DNA of 64,000 nucleotides from Rhineura floridana (taxonomy: Eukaryota; Chordata; Lepidosauria; Squamata; Rhineuridae): positions 16,688,239 through 16,752,238 of the forward strand of contig NC_084499.1 of the NCBI RefSeq assembly GCF_030035675.1, given 5' to 3'. Positions 1 to 9,969 of the stretch are shown here, in pieces. Below the pieces are notes generated by a model, which was not told where the DNA came from, did no database searches, and saw nothing but the letters and a program-made list of their open reading frames with translations. The number at the start of each line of letters is the position of its first letter. Within the stretch, counting starts at the first letter, position 1. The translations under genes were made by a program, and so were the position numbers.

Positions 1-1129
1 GCAACATCAAAGCAAATGTGAAAACTTCAACATGTACACTAGAAGTCAAAGTTGTGCCACTGGAATTGCGACGAGGGCCTCCTTAGGAGATTTTTAAAGC
101 ACAGGCCAACAGGCAACAGAAGGGATGCCCTGTAGAGGACTTGGGACCCAACTTACTTAGGGCTTTGTAAGTTAGGAGCAGAACCTCGAGCTGGCCATTC
201 TGTGGCTTAGGAGGAGGGGGAGAGAGCGGGGCCCTGTCCACTGGCCTCTTGCCCCAACAGCCCTTGACCTTCCATCAGCAGCCCACCACTTGGCAGAAGA
301 GGGGAGAGGCATTGAGGCCCCTTTCGAAGGCTTGCTCTGGTCCTTCCATATTTTACATTTCTTCTGTTTCGTCACCTTGAGTTTTGTGGTCCCCCTTTAA
401 TACCATTTCAGAATGGACTGTAAGCATCACTAAAAAAAACACCTGCCAAATAGCCATTTTGTTAGTATCTTTTGACATTATCTATACAGTATGCTTGCAG
501 GGTACAATTTCTTATTGCTCAGCAAGCTTTTTTCCACATTTGGGAATGTTCTCTACATTTTTGCCTCCTCCTCCTTTGCGGGGGGTCGGTTCTGTTTGAA
601 CTATTCTACCATTGTATCTGAAAATTAAACTTTTCTTAACTCAAGTGGGTTATAATTGTTTTTAAAAAGGCAGGAATATAAGGGCTCCATGTCAGGCCCC
701 TTCTTGCGGTCACCGCCTTGCCACGGTCCCACCTCAGGGTCCTGCTCTCAAAACAGTTCTCTCACCGGCTCTAGCAAAGATCTCACAAGATCCCACTGCT
801 AGGCAGCACCACCAGACACTCCCTGTAAACAATAATGCCTTGAGACTGTGCCTTAGTCTCCTCCTGACTCATTGCTACTTTGACAGGAAGGGACCTGACA
901 CTCCACAATGACGCTTTTCACATTCACACTGTGTAAAAATAAGGGCTTTGCTATTGCAAGATGTCGTGTTGGCCGCCAGCTTGAGAAAGCTGTAAGAGGG
1001 GGGTTAGACATATTCACGGTGAATAAAGCTACTAGCTGCATGTCACCACCAGGATCAGAGACAACTTGCCTCCGAGCATCAGCTGATGGAACTCACAACA
1101 GCAGCAGAGTGTGGTTGCCCTCATACCCT

Positions 1130-1228
1130 GCATCTGGTTGCTCCAAGGGGCATCTGGTTGGCTACTGTGCGACCAGAATGCTGGAAGAGATGGGCCTTTG
1201 GTCTGATCTGGCAGCGCACTTCAGTTAG
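1130..1228 (+). repeat. CR1-like LINE 3' end fragment
   Basis: The phrase around 'ggttggctactgtg ... gatgctggaa ... tctgatctggcagc' recurs at 14095, 37560, 43980, 53200 and 59330, where it ends in TTCTTATG-type octamers like the 3' tails of CR1 LINEs. This copy is truncated and diverged. Confidence 0.45.
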
Positions 1229-3732
1229 CTCCAAACATGGAGCAGGGGATTGTCCCTGACCTGGTGCTGCATTTTGGAAGGCCCAGCTTGAGGCCACTAA
1301 CAAGCCCCCGACCGCCTTGGAAGAGGGGCAGGGTCCTAGCGATCAACATTGTGAGTTGGCCGCAAAGTCCTGGTAGAATCTGCAGAATCCTGGATAAAAT
1401 GAGTCACTTTAGTTATTCATTAAATTTATGTCCTGCCCTTCCTCCTAGAAGGAGCCCGAGGTGGCAACTGAGCCTTGGTTTCCCTCAAGAAGCTTCTGAC
1501 TAGTCCACCGCAACAAGGGAGGCCCATTGGGACACAGGGGGCACTATCCCACCAATCCCAGTTTGCCCCCACCTGCCTGCCTTCTTACTTACAACCAGCC
1601 CAGGGGTGGGCCCCACCTGTCACTCCTCCTCCTCAGTCTCAGTGTTGCCCTCATAGAACTCAGCAGGGAGGAAAAGGATGGGGATAAAACCAGAATTAGT
1701 TGGGTCTGGCCCCCATTGGTTCTGGCTCTGCCTGTCATTAGCTCTGGCTCCACCTACTATTGGGCTCTCTGCCTTCCACCCTGCCAGTCTGAATGTGCAG
1801 CAGCCATCCCTGCACCACTGATGAGACACAAAAGAAAAACCTCCACCTTAACACATAGGATAAAAAAAAAAAAGGACTAGGCACTGTATAGCAGAAACCT
1901 GAAACCAGATCAAGGTCCATTTAAGCTGTTTAGTGCTGTTCAGAATGGTTCAAATTAAACAAACACACAGGCTCAAACATTACCATAGTAGTCTGCATTC
2001 GGTCTTGTACGAACTGAAGAACTTGCGTTCTTAGGTCTAAACTTGAGGAGTTGACCTAAAGGACAAGAACAGCAGAAGTGTAACACAGATTGAAGGCAGC
2101 CGCTCCCCATTCCCAGAGATGTCATGAGATAAGAGTTTGCAAAGCACTTGTTGGGTTAATTCTCTAGCTGAAAAGAATTCACTAGGACCACCCCCTGGGG
2201 ACAAGAAAGTCCAAGTAGCTATAAAATCAGATTCTGTGTTGATGCTTTTATAGTTGCTTGAAGATGTTACAGGGGAGAAGAGGGAAGGAAACTTCCCACC
2301 TAAAATTCTGTTGTGCCCCTCTCATGCTAGAGCCAGGATAATACAGTTTTATGGTTTCTGATACTCAATCGGCTTGGGACGTTTCAACTAGAAACAAAAA
2401 ATGTTCAGCACCCAAAGAACCACAAAGTGTTTTTGCTGTTAGAGATCTCTACAGACAATTTTATCCCCTCATGAAGGCCCAATATATTAGAAGCCAAAAC
2501 GCACTGGGATTTCCTAAGAAATAAATTTTCTCTCAGCATTTTGGAATTTCTTCCTCTTTCCTTGTTGGAAAGTTTCAAAGCATCAGCTTGGTATTTCTCC
2601 TGTACTACAATCAAGGCCAAGGTTGCCCCATCAAGAATTAGGAAGGAGATGAATTCTGGAACGGAGAGGTTTGCAATCTTAAGGCATTCCCTCCTTCCCA
2701 TGCAGCATACCTGGGCCAGGATCCCAAAAGCTATTTCAGGTACAAATTAGCACATCAAATACATACTCTAACCTTCACCACATACTGTACAGTATTAAAT
2801 GTTTAGCAATCAGCTTAAAGTCCATACATCATCTAAAAGGTGGATAAAACGGGGGGGGGGGAGAGACGAAAATCCTCAAGGTGTTATGTTTTTATCAATA
2901 TTTTTATTTATAAAACAAATATCCATTGAGAAATCTGTTTGGCTCTAAAAGATAAAAATCAGAAGACACACAGACATTTATGTTCATTAATTTGAATGTT
3001 TTATTGTCATACAGTATCACCAACGCTAAACATTTGTAGTTTCAAGAAATTAACACATATATTATTACTATATAGTGCCAACCATGTCCATGGCACTTTA
3101 TAAAATATGAGAGACCAGGGCCCTGCCCCAGAGGGCTTACAAATCTATAAAGACAGACAAAGGAGGCAACAAAGGAAGGCGAGAAAATGGAAGCAGGATT
3201 AAACAAGGGAAGAATAAGCAATTCTTACAGTTACGTGTACTTAGGTTTAGTTGGAGCAAGGCACGGCAAGAGAACTAGCAGGTAGCGTTAAAGACTTCAC
3301 AGAAAAAAGTGGATTTTGAGGAGGGATATGAAAAAACAGAGGTGGCAGTACGGAGGTGCTCTGGGAGACAGTTCCAGGCTTAAACAGCAGCAAGCTGAGA
3401 AAGGACAGCTGTTTGAGGGAGGGAAACCAAAGGAAAAGATGTTAGCAAAGTTGCAAGGTTTAGTTTCTTTGTACGGTAAGACAGCATTGTGGCAATCAAA
3501 CCGGTAGTTAGAAGACAAGCTTTGGTTTTACATACATATTTGAAACACATGAGAGGCAAGTTGATACAGCATGATCAAATAGCTTTTCTAGTATAAACGA
3601 GTATAAGATACTTTACATTAAATATGATAAAAACAGAACAGCACAGATACCAGGACCATCTGAAGGTGGCTGGAAGCAAAACCAAGACAGTGAAAACCAA
3701 GAGGAAGAAAAACCAAGACAGTGATACCAACA

Positions 3733-3850
3733 GTGGAGCCTTTGGCTCTCCAGAGTTGTTGGACTATTGCCTCCATCATCCCTGACCACTGTACATACTA
3801 GTAAGGGCTGATGGGAGTTGGCCTGGAGGACCCTAAGTTCCCCAGCCCTA
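3733..3850. repeat. Palindromic hAT-type MITE, old copy
   Basis: It contains the two inverted arms typical of this family: a left arm ending in 'ctccatcatccctgacc' and a right arm with 'ctgatgggagttgg'. It is diverged, and no target duplication is visible. Confidence 0.5.
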
Positions 3851-4327
3851 CTCTAAGCACTCCAGGAGTGCAGAAATTTCTCTGTGCACTTCAAAGGCGA
3901 GAAGACGCAGGTTCATCTTTATTCTCCTGCAATGCTGGCTGAGGAGCTGTGCGTGGGTGTCTCAGAATAAATAATATCATTGCAAAGCAGTTGGCATTTT
4001 AAGCAGTGTTACAGAGATAAACAGCAACAAAAACTTCCTGGGAAGTGACAACTTTCCAGCTACGTTTGTACACTGAAGAGAGTTACAGAAATAATTAACG
4101 AAAAGAAGCCTCCTATGCCAATTGGCTTTCTTCATATGGCTTCTCAATCCTCACTATACCATATTTTCTAGCCAGCCAGAGCTGACAATCCCACTCTACA
4201 TATGTACTGCTACTAGAGGATATTAATGAGTGACACAGTCTATATTATTTGATATTTATTGAATTCCATGTATCAGCAAAACAGCCCTGCTATATCAGAT
4301 CCAAAACTCATCTAGAGCAGGTGTAGG

Positions 4328-4460
4328 GAACCTTTGCCTTCCACATGTTGCTGAACTGCAGCTCCCATCAACCCCATCAACCCCAGTGAATGGCCAGGGA
4401 GGATGGGAGATGCCATTCTGCAACATCTGGAGGGCCAACGGTTCCCTTCACCTGATGTAG
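4328..4460. mobile_element. Palindromic non-autonomous hAT element (MITE)
   Basis: It starts with CAGGTGTAGGGAACC and ends with GGTTCCCTTCACCTG, which are imperfect terminal inverted repeats. The flanks are atctagag on the left and atgtagag on the right, an 8-bp duplication with one mismatch, as expected for hAT transposition. The interior carries the arms 'gctcccatcaac' and 'gatgggag'. There is no coding capacity. Confidence 0.7.
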
Positions 4461-4679
4461 AGCACCATCTTTCTTCCAACAGAAACCTCCAAGAGGCCCA
4501 CAAGAGGCCTTTGAATGCAACCCCCTCCCCAGTTTTATGTTTCCAAGACCAAGTACGCCAAGATAAACAGTCATTAAACATGCGAGGCTCATTTAGCTAT
4601 CATGGCTATTAGCAGCTGATGGACTCACCCTTTAAGACCCTCAGAAGCACCCAGATGAATCAGATCTGAAGTTCATCTA

Positions 4680-4885
4680 CAGTAGGGCCCCGCTTATACG
4701 GCAGGTTCCGTTCCAGACCCCCGCCGTAAAGCAGAAATCGCCGTAAAGCGGAACCCCATTGAGTTTAATGGGGTGCGTTGCGCGAAAATGCCACAAAATC
4801 GGCAAAATCAGCTTTAAAAGAGGAGGAAAGCCGCCACATTAGCGGAACGCCAGTAAGCGGAGCACCGGTAAGCGGGGCCCTACTG
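4680..4885. mobile_element. MITE with 17-bp perfect TIRs and TA target duplication (Tc1/mariner-like)
   Basis: The left end reads CAGTAGGGCCCCGCTTA and the right end is its exact reverse complement. The element is flanked on both sides by TA (4678-4679 and 4886-4887), the target duplication of the Tc1/mariner superfamily. The 206-bp element has no transposase. Internal words such as 'gtaaagcgg', 'agcggaac' and 'gtaagcgg' repeat on both halves. Confidence 0.8.
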
Positions 4886-4914
4886 TACTTCCCAGAGAGA
4901 CATGCAGCTTCATT

Positions 4915-5045
4915 ATATTGAGTCAGATCAATGGTCCACCCAGCTCAGCACTACCTGTGTCAACTGGCAGCGGCTCTCCAGGATTTCAATCAGAAGTCCT
5001 TCCCAGCCTTACCTGGAAACACCAAGACACCTTCTGCAGGCAAAG
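4915..5045 (-). repeat. tRNA-derived SINE, body fragment
   Basis: It carries the SINE body words 'agtcagatcaatggtcca', 'cagctcagcac' and 'gcggctctccagg' in reverse orientation. It lacks a clear tRNA-like head. Confidence 0.55.
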
Positions 5046-5269
5046 CAAAGGACTGCACCCAGCTAAGTTCTTCTCACGTCAGGTCCACTAATTTCAATAG
5101 AACGAACACTGGATGTAACCCACAGCTGCTAACGCCAGCCAGTTGCCTCAAGGAAACCGTAAAGCAGAACATGAAGGCAACACCTCTCACTTGGTGTTTC
5201 TTGCCAAGAACTTGTATTCAGCTTCTGAACCAGAAAGATGCATATGGTGGGGCTGCCACTGAGGGCTGC

Positions 5270-5510
5270 CTGGTAGGCACTGACCCGTGACAGGGTCTTT
5301 TCAGTGGCAGATCCCAATTTGTGGAATCCCCTCCATGCTAAGGTGCATCCATCTTCTCTCTTATTAACTTTTAGGAGGAATTTAAAAACATTCTTGTTTA
5401 GCCTAGCATTTGATGGCTAAAAGATACTGTTCCTGGCAACCCTGAAGTCACTGGTTGAGATAATGTTTTTTAACCATTCTTAGAAAGTTTGTTTGTTTTT
5501 TTAAAAAAAT
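5270..5510 (+). repeat. L2/CR1-type LINE 3' region
   Basis: It resembles the 3' part of L2-type LINEs seen elsewhere in the window ('gggtcttttcagtggc', 'atttgtggaatcccct', then 'attcttgtttagcc'). It is a fragment with no usable reading frame. Confidence 0.5.
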
Positions 5511-5591
5511 ATTCATGTGTTTGCTGCCCCTGGGCCCCTTCAGGAGGAAGAATGACACAGAAATCCTCTCTTCCTTGTCTTCTGGCAAATG

Positions 5592-5795
5592 AGGAAGGGC
5601 CATAGCTTGGTGGGACAGCAGTCGCTTTGCATGCAGAAGGTTTCAGGTTTAGTTCCCGGCATCTCCAGCTACAAGCTGGGAAAGACTCCCTGTCTGAAAT
5701 CCAGAAGAGCTGCTGCTAGCCAGTGTAAACAATAATGAGCTAGATAGACCAATGATGTGACTCAGTATGAGGCAGCTTCTTATGTTCCTATGAAA
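5592..5795 (+). repeat. tRNA-derived SINE, full length
   Basis: The head ('gctttgcatgcagaagg', 'gtttagttcccggc') resembles the anticodon arm and B box of a tRNA such as tRNA-Ala. It is followed by the family body and ends in 'ggcagcttcttatgttccta'. The same unit recurs more than ten times in this window. Confidence 0.75.
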
Positions 5796-5949
5796 TAATT
5801 GGTGGTGTTCAATGCTAATCCTACTAAAATTATTTATTTATTCATTATTAAGTTGACATCCCACCCTTCCTCCCAAAGGGAGCTCAGGGCAACAAGCTAA
5901 AGAATATGATTAACTTAGGTTCACTCATTTCAGTGGGTCTACTCTGAAC

Positions 5950-6075
5950 ATCCGGGGAAGGAACTGGCAATCCCACCCCATATATACGGTCTGCCTAGTA
6001 AATGTCGCAAGTCGTCACCCTAAGAGTCGGAAACGACTTGCACTATAAGTGCGGGGACACCTTTACCTTTACTCT
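5950..6075 (+). repeat. Sauria-type SINE, 3' part
   Basis: 'ggcaatcccaccccatat', 'gtcgcaagtcgtcaccc', 'gtcggaaacgacttgc' and an ACCTTT-type tail are features of the SINEs of squamates that share a 3' end with BovB LINEs. The 5' part is missing. Confidence 0.6.
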
Positions 6076-6772
6076 GAACATAAGAGAATGCTAGATCAGG
6101 CCAACAGCCCATCTAGTCCAGCATCCTGTTCTCATTGGCCAACTGAGTAGGACTTAGTTGAATACCACCCAATAACAATAATAATATGGCTTTCATGACT
6201 GGTTCTCTCCACCCCATTCTTCAGCCAGCACATGTGCATGCTCACACATGCTTTATATTCCCACAACATTCCTGTGAGGAAGGGTAAGAGAGAATGACTG
6301 GCCCAAGGCCCCAGCAAATGTCAAAGTTGAGTAAAGATTTCAAGGCACTTCTCCCTGGCCCAACACTAGGAGTTAGCATAAAGTTGTTTTGAAGTAATGA
6401 AGGGCTTATCATAAATATATATTACATGTCTCTGTATTATGACTAAGTGTATTAGCATACATCTTTTGTTAGAGAAGCTTCTGAGGACATAGTTTTATGC
6501 AACACTGGAGATTTTTTTTATTTTGTTTCATCTGCAATCCAGAAAACAGGATCAATTCTTCAGATAACTGCTGAGTTCTAGGGAGTTTGGGCATAATAAA
6601 CGTGTATTTTCCTGTAGTCAGGGTCCAGAGGTCACTGGGTAAACCTACTATAGCTTGGCATTCTTTGAAACTGGTCCTTTCAGACAGGACCTCATGGAGT
6701 CTAGCATTAAATTCAAAATGCCCATCCAACCCAGCAAGTAGAGCCACCTCAACCCCAAAGTCTTTCTATGTG

Positions 6773-6795
6773 TGTGTGTATATATATATATATGC
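6773..6795. repeat. (TG)n(TA)n microsatellite
   Basis: A compound dinucleotide run of TG followed by TA, about 23 bp. Confidence 0.9.
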
Positions 6796-6989
6796 TGTTT
6801 ATTACATGAGTTGCTTTTCTACACAAACATGTGCACTCAAAGCAACACACAGTTGATAAAAATTAAATATAGTTTTAAAAAACCATCACCACCATCAGTT
6901 TATTTGCATGCCACTTGCCCACAGAACTGTGCCCCAACATACCACGTTGCCCTGAAACTATCCCAAGTTTCAAAATGGGGGTTTGTCTT

Positions 6990-7514
6990 AGGCCCCTGAC
7001 GAAGGAGGAACGCGCTGAGCTTAATGAACGCAGCCCGTTCACCAGCAGCCCCCCAGTGTCTCCTTTTTTGTGGTTGTTTCCTTACCTTGGTGCTTCCTTT
7101 CCCCCCAGCCCAGTTTATTTGGCCACAGTCTATAGACACCACCCCTCTCAAATCCGGTGTGTGTGTGTGAGAAAGAGACAGAGAGAGGCGGCGGCAAAGT
7201 GAGGGAAGGCGCCCTAAAGCAGAAGAACGCAGCGAAGGAGCCCCCAGAAGGCGAGGCTTGCCTGAGGGCGCCGAGATGAGGGAAGCCACGTACCTGCGGG
7301 AGGGAGGAGCAGGCGTCCTTGGGCTCCATGGCGGAGGCTCCACAGGCAGCCTCGCGGGGAGAGGGAAGTTCCTAACGGCTCGTTCCCCGGAGGAGCGAGC
7401 CCTCGGGGCGGTGCCAAAGGGCAAAGTCCGTTGGCGGGGTCAGTGCGAGGGAAGGGAGTCACTTGCGTGTGCGGCGCTTTTTGATGCGTCACGTCCAATT
7501 AAAAGGACGTCATT
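6990..7514. promoter_or_regulatory. CpG-island promoter of the minus-strand gene (PNPLA7-like)
   Basis: GC- and CpG-rich DNA surrounds the first exon at 7294-7329. At 7485-7514 two ATF/CRE-like half palindromes face each other (CACGTCC ... GGACGTCA) across an AT-rich spacer. They lie about 160-185 bp upstream of the minus-strand ATG. No TATA box is evident. Confidence 0.6.
7294..7329 (-). CDS. First coding exon of a minus-strand gene, possibly PNPLA7 (partial)
   Basis: An ATG at 7329 opens a 12-codon exon reading MEPKDACSSLPQ, followed at once by a strong donor (GTACGTGG). It sits in a CpG island. In human, PNPLA7 (a lysophospholipase anchored in the ER membrane) lies on the minus strand immediately beside MRPL41, with DPH7 and ZMYND19 beyond; this exon has exactly that position and orientation. 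The start also resembles my recollection of the human PNPLA7 start, MEEEKDDSPQL, but 12 residues cannot prove identity. The next PNPLA7 exon should encode a membrane segment; I found none in 1-7290, so it would lie beyond the left edge. Identification rests on synteny. Confidence 0.4.
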
Positions 7515-7743
7515 CTACTGACAGGCCTCTCGAGTGGAGTGTTTTTTTGAAAACAGTTTCAGAGTGCCACACAGAAAGAGACAAAAAAGGTGTTTTTCCC
7601 CCCCCAAAAAATATGTCTAATAGAAATAAAATCCCGCTATAGCCCTTATTGGCACTTCCGATATTAACATTTAAATTTTTGGGGTCGTTTGAGTTTTAAA
7701 GAGGGCGCACATCACAGAGACGAGGCAAATAGAAGAGCCGTCA

Positions 7744-8385
7744 CTATTATTTATTTATTTATTTATTTATTGAATTTTTATACCGCCCCACTAGCATAGC
7801 TCTCTGGGCGGTGTACAACAAATATAAATGAATACAATAAAATCACAAACAATAAAAAACAGATATATATATAGAAATCCACAATCTAAAACCAGATTAA
7901 AAACATATATAGAAAAAATTAAAATGCCTGATAAAATAGGAAGGTTTTAACTTGGCGACGGAAAGATAGCAGCGTCGGCGCCATTCGTATCTCTTTGGGA
8001 AGACTGTTCCACAGTTCGGGGGCCACCACTGAGAAGGCCCTAGTTCTTGTTACCATCCTCCGAGCTTCCCTATGGGTCGGAGCCCGGAGGAGGGCCTTCT
8101 ATGTTGAGCGCAGTGTACGAGCAGGTTCATATCGGGAGAGGCTTTCCAATAGGTATTGTGGTCCCGCGCCATATAAGGCTTTGTAAGTTAAAACTTTGAA
8201 TCTGGCCCGGAAGCATATAGGTAGCCAGTGCAAGCGGGCCAGAACAGGTGTTATGTGTCCGGACCGCCTGGTCCTCGTTATTAGTCTGGCCGCTGCATTT
8301 TGCACCAGCTGTAGCTTCCGGACCGTCTTCAAAGGCAGCCCCACGTAGAGCGCATTGCAGTAGTCCAATCGGGAGGTTATGTTTA
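7744..8385 (-). mobile_element. 5'-truncated L2/CR1-clade LINE
   Basis: On the minus strand, 8385 to 8099 encodes the end of a reverse-transcriptase [17 protein letters not shown], then [12 protein letters not shown] and [14 protein letters not shown], hallmarks of L2/CR1-type LINEs. The 3'UTR follows ('taccgccc...ctctgggcgg') and ends in an ATTT-repeat tail near 7744. Only the last hundred or so codons survive. It occupies the gap between the divergent promoters of the PNPLA7-like gene and MRPL41. Confidence 0.8.
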
Positions 8386-8464
8386 AAGCCACAGAAACAA
8401 ACCGATGTGTTTAACTCTATTTTTTCTCTCTATGGCCACAGTAACCAACCGCCGCCCCAGCCTC

Positions 8465-8807
8465 CACAACCAATCATAATGTAGATTCTCACGTTTGTTG
8501 GGCGAGGCTGAGAAAGGCTCACTCACGTTGACCAATCAGAATAGCGCTCCCCTCAGCGTCGCGGTCAGAATCTTTGCGTGCCAGCGACACCTGCAGTCGT
8601 CGTCCCCTTAGAAGCCTCCAAGACCAGCCCCTTTCATGTAAAGCTTTGCTGTCATTGGTCCGAATCCCCCCCTCTCCAATCACCTTTCACAGTTGGAGAA
8701 ACGGAAGTATTGAAGTCAGGGATTGGCTGCGCATTTGCTAGCCAATGAGAGCGGGCGGTGTTGACGTGTGGCTGAGGGAAGGTGAAGAACGGGCTTACGC
8801 TCCTGAG
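8465..8807 (+). promoter_or_regulatory. MRPL41 promoter with six CCAAT boxes
   Basis: CCAAT (or ATTGG on the other strand) occurs at 8470-8474, 8532-8536, 8654-8658, 8676-8680, 8722-8726 and 8742-8746, all within 280 bp. The region is GC-rich and TATA-less and leads directly into the 5'UTR exon that ends at 8807. CCAAT clusters are the known binding pattern of NF-Y; its binding here is inferred. Confidence 0.7.
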
Positions 8808-8888
8808 GTGAGGTAAATTAGGCGTGAGAGGAACGAGGCGGGAAAAGTCCTCCCTGAGGCCCTGTCCTTAATCCTTTCCGCCCCTCAG
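8808..8888 (+). other. MRPL41 5'UTR intron (predicted)
   Basis: A donor (GAG|GTGAGG) at 8808 and an acceptor (CCCCTCAG) ending at 8888 define an 81-bp intron just upstream of the MRPL41 ATG at 8910. I recall that the human gene also has an intron in its 5'UTR. No transcript was available to confirm this. Confidence 0.55.
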
Positions 8889-8909
8889 CAAGCACCGGCC
8901 CGTCCACCC

Positions 8910-9317
8910 ATGGGCCTGCTAGGCGAAGTGACGCGGGGCCTGGTGCGCGGCGCAGACCGCACGGCTGCCTGGACGAGCAAGCGGGGCCCGCGGAGCTTCT
9001 ACAAGAGCCGCGGCGCCAAGGTCCTGGGCTGCATAACGTCCAGCCGGAAGTTCAAGCTGGTACCGGAACAGGTGCCGCGGCTGGTGGTGCCCGACCTGAG
9101 CGGCTTCAAGCTGAGGCCTTACGTCTCTTACCGGGCCCCCGCCGGCAGCGAGCCACCCCTCTCTGCCCGCGCCCTCTTCCAGGAAGTCGTCGCCCCCCAG
9201 ATCGAGAAGGACATCAAGGCCGGGACCTTCGACCTGCAGCGCCTGGAGAAGTACGGCTTCGAGCCCACCCAGGAGGGCAAGCTCTTCCAGCTTTTCCCCA
9301 AGAACTTTGTGCGCTAG
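8910..9317 (+). CDS. MRPL41: Mitochondrial ribosomal protein L41 (bL41m / mL41)
   Basis: This intronless CDS of 135 codons plus TAG encodes MRPL41, a component of the large subunit of the mitochondrial ribosome. The N-terminus ([17 protein letters not shown]) is basic and resembles a mitochondrial import signal. Conserved family blocks follow in order: TSKRGPRSF near residue 23, [16 protein letters not shown] near 65-80, [15 protein letters not shown] near 100-114, and the C-terminal [16 protein letters not shown] before NFVR. The length matches the 137-residue human protein. The high GC content reflects the CpG island that covers it. The gene is divergent from the PNPLA7-like gene and convergent with DPH7, as in human. 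The start is chosen because it aligns with the human start and has an A at -3 within CACCCATGG. Confidence 0.97.
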   Translation: MGLLGEVTRGLVRGADRTAAWTSKRGPRSFYKSRGAKVLGCITSSRKFKLVPEQVPRLVVPDLSGFKLRPYVSYRAPAGSEPPLSARALFQEVVAPQIEKDIKAGTFDLQRLEKYGFEPTQEGKLFQLFPKNFVR

Positions 9318-9951
9318 GGACGGCATAGGAGAAGAGAGGCTGGAGGGGAAAGATCTCCATACAACATTTACATCCAGCGCTAAAAACCCAGGACTGGAAA
9401 TTGGCGTGAGGAAGCCGCACAGGGCAATGTTTACGAAGCGCCTAGACACTGGCTTGAGGAACTCAAACCAAAGTCCTAAAAAGAGTCAAGACACCAGACA
9501 TGCCACACGAAAGAGGACACCAGGGCTTGACAGTAAAGAGAAGCCCTGGAGGAGCCTTCAGGAAGCTGGTGCTTGCTTTCCTTTCCCATAATGCTCAGGC
9601 TGGACATCTGGGCCACCAAACCAGAAACGTAGATGAGCAGTCATGCAGTTTTTGTCAGCTGCCATGCCAGAACACCCTGGAAGGAAATGGATACACACAC
9701 TCTACATCTTGTGGAAGCGAGCCTGCAAGCAAAAAAGGAGGAGTCCTATTTTAAGGGCATGGATGACAAAGGGGCCTGGTGGCCTTCCTCCGTAATTGTA
9801 ATAAGCTGATGGAAATGGTATTCAGCCCAGCAATTTTGCAGGATTGTCAGAAAGCTACCTTGTGTAGCTGGTGAGGCTGGCACTGTTATCATGGATAGAT
9901 ATTAAAGATGCTGAGGAAGTAGGCTGCAAACATTTATCACGTTTTTGTTTA

Positions 9952-9957
9952 AATAAA
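9952..9957 (+). terminator. MRPL41 polyadenylation signal
   Basis: AATAAA lies about 635 bp after the MRPL41 stop and is followed within 40 bp by a TG-rich element (ctgtgtgtgtgg), the usual arrangement of a cleavage site. Confidence 0.75.
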
Positions 9958-9969
9958 GTTATTAAACGC

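Larger units (their letters stand above)
1..7293. other. Probable intron 1 of the minus-strand gene starting at 7329
   Basis: I find no convincing coding exon in this stretch. It contains interspersed repeats (MITEs, a tRNA-derived SINE, L2-type LINE tails, CR1-like 3' ends), annotated separately. Two minus-strand open frames without a recognised homology, near 2405-2757 and 6469-6760, are discussed in the findings. If the exon at 7294-7329 belongs to PNPLA7, the remaining exons would lie to the left of the window, which fits the very large first introns seen in that family. This is inference. Confidence 0.4.

Noticed and set aside
8919-9449. A 176-codon open frame antisense to MRPL41
   Set aside because: It is the GC-driven shadow of the MRPL41 coding sequence and has no recognisable homology.
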